Source: Porticoccaceae bacterium (GTDB lineage Bacteria; Pseudomonadota; Gammaproteobacteria; Pseudomonadales; Porticoccaceae). Taken from it: a stretch of DNA of 5,253 nucleotides. Positions 1 through 5,158 of the stretch are shown piece by piece. Every line of letters starts with the position of its first letter. Position 1 is the first letter of the stretch. The notes beneath the pieces were generated by a model. That model saw nothing but the letters and a program-made list of their open reading frames with translations, was not told the DNA's origin and ran no database searches. Made by a program: the position numbers and the translations under genes. Location of the stretch: contig PBJN01000049.1 in NCBI GenBank assembly GCA_002720735.1, positions 1 to 5,253 on the forward strand. Reading direction: 5' to 3'.

Positions 1-679
1 CCTGCGGAATTATGGTTCGCTTCCAGTCAAAACGCCAGTATGGCCTATGCATTATTAAAAATGTCCAACGAACATCATTGTATTCTGTAAGGGTGCTCTC
101 CAGCCATTTTAGTTGCTCTGACTGCTCTTCATTCCAATTGCCTCGGCGCTGACCGTGTCCATCAATTCCACTTCTATCAAAAAGACCAGAGTTAAGCACT
201 ACGAATAAAACATCTTTGTAAAGAAGGCTATAGTAATTTGCGCCATAACGCTCTCGCCATACATCTGCCATGGATTGATTTGAATAATCATGATTACCTG
301 GCGTATAGAAAAACGGGGCATCGAGTTTTTCCACGAAATTGTCGAGCTCATCCCATTCTCTCATAACTGTTTCTTTATTGTCTGTATAGCCTTCTATGAG
401 GTCACCGACGCTCAATACAAATGCTGGCTGCATTAGTGCAACTTTCTCCATCGCTGGCCCAAATATCTCCGTTCGCTCTCTGCCAGTCCGATCTGAAATA
501 ATAGCAAACTGGAATTTTGAGTCTTCATCTTCTGCTTTCAGTGATGTCCAAGGTGCAGGCGAAATTTTTTCTATTAGTGGTTTGATATATACAGGACTTT
601 CTGACAACTCGTGTGATATTGATAAATGACTTATACCTGCGAAATAACATATAAAAATTTGTATTATTTTGACTTTCAT
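1..679 (-). CDS. Exported calcineurin-like metallophosphoesterase, N-terminal part (cut by window edge)
   Basis: The reverse strand is open from an ATG at 679 to the left edge, giving 226 residues with no stop. Residues 1-20 are hydrophobic and look like a signal peptide, so the enzyme probably acts in the periplasm or outside. The metallophosphoesterase (Metallophos) motifs appear in order: FAIISDRTG (residues 58-66, motif I), GDLIEG (92-97, motif II), GNHD (128-131, motif III) and an IMHRP segment with His211 (motif IV). The last metal-binding GHxH region lies beyond the window. Motif I is DRT rather than the usual DxH, and motif II ends in Glu96 where most members have Asp; I believe this pattern is shared by a subfamily, but cannot confirm it here. 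The substrate (phosphomonoester, diester or nucleotide) cannot be told. An in-frame TGA 27 bases upstream limits the start. The ribosome binding site is weak (GTGGGA about 5 bases before the ATG). IS debris lies just upstream, so its native promoter may have been altered. Confidence 0.9.
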   Translation of the reverse strand, partial: MKVKIIQIFICYFAGISHLSISHELSESPVYIKPLIEKISPAPWTSLKAEDEDSKFQFAIISDRTGRERTEIFGPAMEKVALMQPAFVLSVGDLIEGYTDNKETVMREWDELDNFVEKLDAPFFYTPGNHDYSNQSMADVWRERYGANYYSLLYKDVLFVVLNSGLFDRSGIDGHGQRRGNWNEEQSEQLKWLESTLTEYNDVRWTFLIMHRPYWRFDWKRTIIPQ

Positions 680-694
680 GAGATTCCCACATCC

Positions 695-719
695 TGTATG
701 TCGTCAAAGATAGTTGGAC
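695..719. repeat. Candidate terminal inverted repeat of the IS remnant
   Basis: The segment begins TGTATGTCGTC and ends TTGGAC. It lies about 28 bp beyond the transposase stop codon, at the place and with the TG start expected for the end of an IS. It ends the remnant 15 bp before the metallophosphoesterase start codon. No partner repeat exists in the window, so this rests on position and form alone. Confidence 0.3.
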
Positions 720-746
720 CGTTCGCGGCCTAGTTAAAGAGATAGT

Positions 747-1075
747 TTAGTTCATCAGGGTGGTTGACCGTGGTTGATCATAATGGTTTTTCCGCCGTAA
801 GGCGATGGTGTTGAGTTTAATCCGTTTCCGTAGAGTTAATATAGCCTCTCCTCTTCCATAATACACGTCAGCCGGTGTTAGGTTATCTATCGACTCGTGA
901 TAAGATTTTGATTGAGCAAGATTTGATTTTTCATCGAACGATGCCAACGCTCGATCTTTCCTTGCGTTTGTGGGTGTTAAGGACAGCCGCGCGTATGATT
1001 CATGCCATTTTCTTCAAGATAATCAGCGAGCTCACCCGAGATATAACACGGGCCATTGTCACTGAGTAAGCACGA
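747..1075 (-). pseudogene. IS3-like DDE transposase, C-terminal fragment with stop, deletion and frameshift
   Basis: Read on the minus strand from about 1072, the frame gives CLLSDNGPCYISGELADYL, then THTRGCP-type sequence, a TAA stop (977-979) where relatives have Tyr before HPQTQGKIERWH, and then the KIERWHRSMKNQILL block. The Asp of SDNG (codon 1058-1060) and the Glu of KIERWH (codon 950-952) are separated by 35 residues, the DD(35)E spacing of IS3-type integrase-core transposases. After LLNQ (about 910-925) the sequence jumps frame into SYHESIDNLTPADVYYGRGE (ending at 747), the known C-terminal signature of this group. About 20 residues that normally join LLEN to YHES are missing. The first catalytic Asp and the whole N-terminus are also missing. 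It is an old, dead copy. Confidence 0.85.
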
Positions 1076-1206
1076 GCGGCTGCACAAATGAATACTCAAC
1101 TGAATGATCAAATGGGGAATAGGTTGCGTCAATAGTTTGCAGTGTTAACCACAGGCGCTACTATCACGTAACTGTTGATAAACTATCGATAGAGCATGAA
1201 TGAGCG

Positions 1207-1250
1207 ATTAATCAATTACTAGTTAACTATTAATCAACCATTAATTAACT
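1207..1250. repeat. Four tandem degenerate 11-bp repeats upstream of the YhhQ-family gene
   Basis: The units are ATTAATCAATT (1207), ACTAGTTAACT (1218), ATTAATCAACC (1229) and ATTAATTAACT (1240), with consensus ATTAATCAACT. Units 1, 3 and 4 match it at 10 of 11 positions and unit 2 at 8 of 11. The preceding 11 bases (1196-1206) still match at 7. The period is about one helical turn and the array ends exactly at the GTG at 1251. It sits where a promoter, an operator and the ribosome binding site would be expected. It could be phased binding sites or an array grown by replication slippage. The 130 bp between it and the IS remnant show no gene; a weak promoter-like pair, TTGCAG (1137) and TACTAT (1159) with 16 bp between, is all I can point to. 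Confidence 0.7.
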
Positions 1251-2012
1251 GTGGTTTTTACCCCGACTATGGATATTCATTTTAGCGTTCAGTTTTTTGA
1301 ATCGCACCAGGCGGTTTTATGGCTTGCTACTATCGTTCTCGATCTAGGCAGCGCGTTACTGCTTTACTATTTGTTCGGCAAGCAGGGGCTTTACGCGACC
1401 ATCGTTGTCAGCTTACTGCTGGCCAATGTTCAAGGCCCCAAGTTGACCGAAATATTTGGTATGCAAACCAGCATGGGTGTGATTCTGTACTCTAGCATTT
1501 ACTTTGCGACCGATTTACTCAGCGAACGCTACGGCAAGCGCGAGGCAACTCGGGCGGTGATGATCGGGTTTTGTGTGAGCGTGATCATTCTGCTGATGAC
1601 CAGCGTTAGCTTGCTTTATCTGCCGTCGACGGTTCCCAGCACGGCGAGTTTTGCGCAGAGCATACACGCGGCAACGGCAACGCTGTTTAATTACAGCCCG
1701 CGTTTTATTTTGGGCTCTCTGCTGGCGTATTTGATCAGTCAACGCGTTGATGTATATGTTTTTCACTACATTAAAGAGCGCACTCAAGGGCAACACCTGT
1801 GGCTGCGCAACAACCTGTCGACGCTGATCTCTCAGGCGCTCGACACGGTTATTTACGGGTTGGTTGTGTGGTGGGGCGTGGTCGACCTTGAGGTGGCGAT
1901 GGCGTTGGCGCTGTCAAAGTACTTTTTTAAAGTGCTGATTGCGCTCATCGACACGCCGTTTATTTACCTAGCGCGCAACTGGAATGTCAAAGACCGTGAC
2001 TGGGTAGGCTAA
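1251..2012 (+). CDS. yhhQ: Queuosine precursor transporter, YhhQ/VUT family (DUF165)
   Basis: This is an inner-membrane protein of the vitamin uptake transporter-like family. YhhQ members import 7-deazaguanine precursors (preQ0/preQ1) used to make queuosine in tRNA. The 253 residues hold about six hydrophobic segments (roughly 22-42, 47-61, 73-87, 102-125, 150-164, 190-212) and a seventh at 216-241. Family landmarks are LLLANVQGPK (55-64), the YFATDLLSERYGK block (84-96), PRFILGSLLAYLISQRVD (150-167) and NNLSTLISQALDT (187-199). It is somewhat longer than E. coli YhhQ (221 residues), mainly at the N-terminus. Two starts are possible: GTG at 1251, touching the repeat array, or ATG at 1269. Neither has a Shine-Dalgarno sequence, and I slightly favour the ATG. 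Base composition is clearly richer in G+C than in the genes downstream, which fits a core gene beside accessory DNA. No preQ1 riboswitch is visible upstream. Confidence 0.93.
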   Translation: MVFTPTMDIHFSVQFFESHQAVLWLATIVLDLGSALLLYYLFGKQGLYATIVVSLLLANVQGPKLTEIFGMQTSMGVILYSSIYFATDLLSERYGKREATRAVMIGFCVSVIILLMTSVSLLYLPSTVPSTASFAQSIHAATATLFNYSPRFILGSLLAYLISQRVDVYVFHYIKERTQGQHLWLRNNLSTLISQALDTVIYGLVVWWGVVDLEVAMALALSKYFFKVLIALIDTPFIYLARNWNVKDRDWVG

Positions 2013-2078
2013 GCCAATTATGTAGACAGCCAAACAGAGGCCCATGCTGATGGCCCGCGATGTTCTGTTGTGAGGCTT
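2011..2078 (+). other. Extended imperfect hairpin just after the transporter stop codon
   Basis: Three nested inverted segments can be paired: AAGCC (2011-2015) with GGCTT (2074-2078), AACAG (2033-2037) with CTGTT (2065-2069), and GGCCCAT (2039-2045) with ATGGCCC (2050-2056) around a GCTG loop with one C-C mismatch. It starts inside the stop codon. No T-run follows, so it is not a typical intrinsic terminator, though it may protect the 3' end or help termination. Its long shape with unpaired bases and the following GTTAGGG loosely recall an integron attC site, but the core boxes do not fit well. Confidence 0.4.
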
Positions 2079-2151
2079 GTTAGGGGAAATCAATTATTGA
2101 ATTATAAACTTCGATCATTTACGTTGTTTGACCAGTTCGAGAGATTCAAAT

Positions 2152-2454
2152 ATGCACGATTGTTACAAAGGAATCGTTTTTCCTGCTGGGGTAGCTCCCC
2201 TTCCAGATGACTACTTTAGCGGAACTCGCATTATGGCTCAGAGTGTAGGTATCGAGAAAAAATTTGAGACCAAAGGGCTTTATTCATTCACTGTTTTTAA
2301 AACTGATCGCCACGCTTGGATGAAATTAAAATGCAATTTGGGCGGCGCTGCAACCAATAGAGTCGTGCCTGTTTACATAGAGAAAAGCAAGAGATCTTAC
2401 TATGCCAAATATATTGCCGATAAGACTAACGAACTAGCTCGCGAAAACAGCTAA
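2152..2454 (+). CDS. Unrecognised protein of about 100 residues
   Basis: The frame is open from 2128 (TTG) to 2454. I choose the ATG at 2152, giving 100 residues, because a purine-rich GAGAG lies about 9 bases before it; the TTG would add eight residues. An in-frame TGA at 2098-2100 closes off further extension. The product is soluble-looking and basic at its C-terminus (KSKRSYYAKYIADK). It has a Gly/Pro-rich stretch near the start (GIVFPAGVAPLPDDY) and two cysteines (4 and 70 with the ATG start). There is no signal peptide or membrane segment. I recognise no family. It is on the same strand as its neighbours but separated by over 130 bp on each side, so it is probably its own transcription unit. 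Low G+C compared with the transporter suggests it belongs to the accessory part. It could be the tail of a longer, eroded protein. Confidence 0.55.
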   Translation: MHDCYKGIVFPAGVAPLPDDYFSGTRIMAQSVGIEKKFETKGLYSFTVFKTDRHAWMKLKCNLGGAATNRVVPVYIEKSKRSYYAKYIADKTNELARENS

Positions 2455-2616
2455 TGCTTCGACTGATTCTCAAGCAGATTATATTGTCTCGAGCCGTCAA
2501 ATCATTTAGGGAGGACAGATAGGATCACCATACCTATTTAAATCTGGATTGTAAGTATAAAAGAAAATAACATCATCTACTATTTTGGATTAAAAAAAAA
2601 TCAAAAGGAGCGCACT
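2455..2616. other. Intergenic stretch with an unused Shine-Dalgarno-like run and a short inverted repeat
   Basis: AGGGAGGA at 2508-2515 is a near-perfect ribosome binding sequence, yet no ATG, GTG or TTG follows at a usable distance. ATAGG (2519-2523) pairs with CCTAT (2533-2537) over a 9-base loop just after it. A TATAAA at 2556-2561 could be a -10 element for the next gene, but no good -35 is visible at the right spacing. A run of nine A (2592-2600) precedes the real ribosome binding site. Confidence 0.3.
2606..2610 (+). promoter_or_regulatory. Ribosome binding site (AGGAG) of the two-unit exported protein
   Basis: AGGAG ends six bases before the ATG at 2617, an ideal spacing. It is the only strong ribosome binding site before a start codon in the window and fixes that start. 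Confidence 0.8.
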
Positions 2617-3354
2617 ATGAAATACATCATGATGGTAATAATTTTTCTCAGCCTTGCACAACACGCTTTCAGTGAGGACTTACCACCCGTAATTTACGCA
2701 GAGTACTATGCCTGCGAATACGATGAGGGAAAAACTGAGAGGCAAATGAGCAAATGGATCACGAGGTGGAATGCTTGGATGGATAGCACTGACCTCGATG
2801 AATATGGTGCAGTCTTGTTAAAACCCCTATTCCGATCGCCCTCCTCTGGAATCGATTTGATGTGGGTAGGACACACCCCTTCCAACTACGAACTTGCTAG
2901 AGGTCTAAGCGCTTTCAACGCAACCAACCAAAGGCAATATTGGCCGGCGAAAAAATGTTCAATTAATATGTTAGCTCGGCAATACTCGATGGGAAATTTA
3001 TCAGTATCGGATCTTGATCCAAACGAATTTGTAGTTGGATATTGGTTTTGCAAATTTAACAAAGAAGCGACTATTAGGGACGCATATTTTGCGCAAAAAA
3101 AGATAGTGGATAAGGCCAACGTGGCGGGCAGAAAAATGTCATCTAGAATCATAATACCACGCCAGGGAGTCCCCGCCGATCTGAAAGAATACGATTTTGC
3201 ACTAGCCTACATACACGAAAACATGGAGGAGTGGGGTGCAAATGTGGACGACCATTTTTCCAGTACACGTAACACTGAAAATCAGAAAAAAGCAGATGAA
3301 ATTTTTTCTTGCGATAATTCCGTTGTCTACACTGGAAAAGTAATCAGAAACTGA
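2617..3354 (+). CDS. Exported protein with two repeated units, each flanked by a cysteine pair; function unknown
   Basis: The 245-residue product begins with a clear signal peptide (residues 1-19, cleavage likely after AFS), so it is exported. The mature part seems to hold two copies of one unit. Unit 1 runs from about 25 to 114: aromatic strand YAEYYAC (Cys33), a Trp-rich helix (WITRWNAWMD), a strand ending in KPLFRSP, a strand with MWVGHTPS, and Cys114. Unit 2 runs from about 138 to 232: VVGYWFC (Cys145), a helix, a strand ending in IIIPRQGVP, a strand with FALAYIHE, and Cys232. The mature protein has exactly these four cysteines, placed alike (81 and 87 residues apart), which suggests one disulfide per unit. 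The strand-helix-strand-strand-helix pattern resembles ferredoxin-like or dimeric alpha-beta barrel folds, but this is inference. I recall similar uncharacterised proteins in marine gammaproteobacteria but know no activity. The start is secured by AGGAG. Confidence 0.88.
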   Translation: MKYIMMVIIFLSLAQHAFSEDLPPVIYAEYYACEYDEGKTERQMSKWITRWNAWMDSTDLDEYGAVLLKPLFRSPSSGIDLMWVGHTPSNYELARGLSAFNATNQRQYWPAKKCSINMLARQYSMGNLSVSDLDPNEFVVGYWFCKFNKEATIRDAYFAQKKIVDKANVAGRKMSSRIIIPRQGVPADLKEYDFALAYIHENMEEWGANVDDHFSSTRNTENQKKADEIFSCDNSVVYTGKVIRN

Positions 3355-3380
3355 ATATCTTTGGAAACGAATGATGATCG

Positions 3381-3725
3381 ATGATAGCGAAGATAGTTAT
3401 AGAAAAAAAGATGGATAAAAAACAGAAGCATTCAGAAGAACTTTCTAAATATGACCTAAGTTATTGGGATGCCAAAGCTTGTAAGAGGACAAGTGATGGT
3501 GCGGGATCACTGATGGCAGTAACCGGATATCGCTACATGAATCAAATAAATGAAGAGACTCAGGCAATGAGTCTTGCGCTGATGATCTATTCACTGCAGC
3601 AGAAAAACATCAGGCATCGCTGCAAACGCGGCAGCCACGTTCTCTCCTTTTTGCAAATTGTAGTTGGTGTGTTAAATGAAAAAAATCTCTACCCTTTCCT
3701 TTATACTTTTTTTTTGGAGCTTTAA
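3381..3725 (+). CDS. Doubtful small ORF, overlapping the serine hydrolase gene
   Basis: This open frame of 114 residues lies between two well-supported genes. It has possible starts at 3381 and 3411 (MDKKQKHSEE), neither with a ribosome binding site. The first 80 residues have reasonable protein character (charged start, YDLSYWDAKACKR, then a Met/Leu-rich helix ending QQKNIRHRCKRG). The last part overlaps the start of the serine hydrolase by 50 bases in another frame and is probably not a meaningful C-terminus. I recognise no family, and no signal peptide is seen. It may be a real small gene, a gene whose 3' end was replaced when the neighbour arrived, or noise in a 321-bp intergenic gap. A weak hairpin (GCTGC 3619-3623, GCAGC 3631-3635) lies within it. 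Confidence 0.3.
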   Translation: MIAKIVIEKKMDKKQKHSEELSKYDLSYWDAKACKRTSDGAGSLMAVTGYRYMNQINEETQAMSLALMIYSLQQKNIRHRCKRGSHVLSFLQIVVGVLNEKNLYPFLYTFFLEL

Positions 3726-5070
3726 TTTGTCGTCCTTCCCTTTAAATATTGAAAACCTTTCTCTGACAGATGCACAGACATCAGGATTGAAAGAATCAAT
3801 GAGTGCTGAGCTGGATACTGCGGTAAATAGGTATATTGATGACGGAAAAATCCAAGGTGCAGTAATTGCAGTAAGTCGTAAAAACAAACCCGTGTATTTT
3901 TCTGCTCATGGGTTAGCCGATGTACCTAACAAAATACCGATGGTAAAAGACTCCATGTTTCAAATGTGGTCATCGACTAAACCTGTCCTTGGTGTCGCAG
4001 CGATGATTGCAATAGAAAAAGGTTTATTTAAACCCGAGGATGAGGTCAGCAAATATCTGCCAAAATTTAAAGATATCGAAGTTGCTGTGCTACATGATCC
4101 CAAAGACAAAGATATATCCCCGCTGGGGGTCTATGCGGAGATCGGTAGAGAAACTGGTTTTTTCACAAATCTTTACTGGAGAATTTGGTCTTGGTTCCAT
4201 GATGGATACTACATTGGATACATCCCTGAGCATCGGTTAGTCAAGGCTGATAAACCGTTGACCATACATCATTTGCTGACCCACACCGCAGGACTCGGAA
4301 CAAATGGACTGGGCCAAGCAAGCGCTCCCTGGAATGCAAAACTGTCCTCTGGTAAAGGTGGTGGTAAACAGGAAGAAAATGCATTTCTATTTAATTTAAC
4401 AATAGGATCATTGACAGACTTGATCTCAGTGGGACCGCTCGACTTTCAACCAGGATCACGATTTGCTTACAGTGGCTTTATGGGATTAGACGTTGTTGCT
4501 CACATAATTGAAATCACATCTGGGGAATCTTTTGATGAGTTCGTTCAAACCAAGATTTTTGATCCACTAGATATGAGAGATACATACTGGAATGTGCCCA
4601 GTGAAAAATTCGATCGAATTGTGAGTATAAGCGGTGGAGGTAAAGATGGTAGTAAACCAGCCAGGGAAACAAAATTTTTCTCAGGCTCAGTTGGCTTGAT
4701 TAGTACTGCGAGAGATTATTTGCATTTTGAAAATATGTTACTTAACAAGGGTGAATTTTTAGGTAACCGGATATTATCAGAAGCCTCTGTTAAATTAATG
4801 TCAACAAATCAGTCGGGCGATTTATTTTCACAAACCGAAAAGGTCATAAAAGGCTCGGAGGGTTTTGGTTATACTGTGTCTGTCACGCTTGATCCAGAGA
4901 AAGCCTCTCTGCAGCGAGGCAAAGGCTCCTTCGGTTGGGCTGGTGCAGCGGGAACCATGTCGTGGACGGACCCTGATAATGGCATAAATGTCGTGATAAT
5001 GGTGCAGCAACCTACAAAGGAATTTCCAGAGGACATTGCGAGGATCGTCTATAACGCGATAATTAAGTAG
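3676..5070 (+). CDS. Exported serine hydrolase, beta-lactamase/EstB fold (PF00144)
   Basis: The 464-residue protein carries a signal peptide (about 1-20, hydrophobic FILFFW core), then the class C beta-lactamase-like domain to the end. Key residues: S-S-T-K at 99-102 (nucleophile Ser99, Lys102) in the family's usual FQMWSSTKP setting, Tyr265 in FAYSG (YSG in place of YxN), and the GWAGAAGT block (420-427) in place of KTG. LLTHTAGL (200-207) is a strong signature of the EstB/serine hydrolase branch. These traits point to an esterase or peptidase/transesterase rather than a resistance beta-lactamase; the substrate is unknown. An unusually long, aromatic-rich stretch (about 140-190, including FFTNLYWRIWSWFHDGYYIGY) lies between the active-site helix region and THTAGL, and could form a lid or membrane-contacting surface. 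The start is chosen for the signal peptide; its ribosome binding site is poor. It is followed by a convergent gene. Confidence 0.94.
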   Translation: MKKISTLSFILFFWSFNLSSFPLNIENLSLTDAQTSGLKESMSAELDTAVNRYIDDGKIQGAVIAVSRKNKPVYFSAHGLADVPNKIPMVKDSMFQMWSSTKPVLGVAAMIAIEKGLFKPEDEVSKYLPKFKDIEVAVLHDPKDKDISPLGVYAEIGRETGFFTNLYWRIWSWFHDGYYIGYIPEHRLVKADKPLTIHHLLTHTAGLGTNGLGQASAPWNAKLSSGKGGGKQEENAFLFNLTIGSLTDLISVGPLDFQPGSRFAYSGFMGLDVVAHIIEITSGESFDEFVQTKIFDPLDMRDTYWNVPSEKFDRIVSISGGGKDGSKPARETKFFSGSVGLISTARDYLHFENMLLNKGEFLGNRILSEASVKLMSTNQSGDLFSQTEKVIKGSEGFGYTVSVTLDPEKASLQRGKGSFGWAGAAGTMSWTDPDNGINVVIMVQQPTKEFPEDIARIVYNAIIK

Positions 5071-5088
5071 TCGCTATAAATCTAGTCT

Positions 5089-5115
5089 TGAATATTTTTA
5101 AATTCAGCACTTTTT
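5089..5115 (+). terminator. Weak AT-rich terminator candidate after the serine hydrolase
   Basis: TGAAT (5089-5093) pairs with ATTCA (5102-5106), and five T follow at 5111-5115. The stem is short and has no G+C core, so it is only a candidate. It lies in the 88-bp gap between convergent genes, where a terminator is expected. Confidence 0.25.
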
Positions 5116-5158
5116 AATCAATGAGTTGGCGTTCTTCGTACGACCGCAAGCAACGATT

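Larger units (their letters stand above)
695..1075 (-). mobile_element. Remnant of an IS3-like insertion sequence
   Basis: This stretch holds the 3' part of a transposase gene on the minus strand (747-1075) and a short non-coding end. The proposed outer end is at 695, where a TG-starting 25-bp segment resembles an IS tip. The distal part of the element, with the transposase N-terminus, the HTH-coding orfA and the other end, is absent: upstream of the conserved DNG residue the reading frame stops resembling a transposase within a few codons. The element therefore cannot move by itself. The left boundary is tentative because no second inverted repeat remains to compare with. Confidence 0.65.

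Noticed and set aside
396..629. Open frame of 77 codons on the plus strand.
   Set aside because: It is antisense to the well-supported metallophosphoesterase and has no ribosome binding site.
707..718. A 12-base match, inverted, between the possible IS tip (707-718) and 5200-5211, suggesting two IS ends around the window.
   Set aside because: The right-hand copy lies inside codons of the sulfatase tail (Q-D-S-W), similarity stops abruptly on both sides, and one such 12-base match is expected by chance in about 5 kb.
875..1069. Open frame of 64 codons on the plus strand.
   Set aside because: It is antisense to the transposase remnant, whose conserved residues are on the other strand.
1076..1250. 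preQ1 riboswitch ahead of the transporter.
   Set aside because: I find no compact stem with the A-rich tail and downstream pairing expected of the known preQ1 classes; the leader is taken up by the 11-bp repeats.
1515..1796. Open frame of 93 codons on the minus strand.
   Set aside because: It lies wholly antisense to the transporter gene; its Arg/Gln-rich, low-complexity product is typical of a shadow of G+C-rich coding DNA.
2886..3152. Open frame of 88 codons on the minus strand.
   Set aside because: It is antisense to the exported two-unit protein, which has a signal peptide and a strong ribosome binding site.
2008..3354. Integron cassette array: small same-strand orphan genes after an attC-like hairpin.
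   Set aside because: No comparable site follows the genes ending at 2454 or 3354, GTTAGGG does not fully match the GTTRRRY core, and no integrase is seen.
3619..3652. Intrinsic terminator from GCTGC/GCAGC and a later T-run.
   Set aside because: The stem is only five pairs and the T-run begins 12 bases after it, too far for a normal terminator.
5130..5155. Hairpin CGTTCTT with AAGCAACG as terminator of the minus-strand gene.
   Set aside because: No T-run follows on the minus strand and the stem has a bulge with an 11-base loop.
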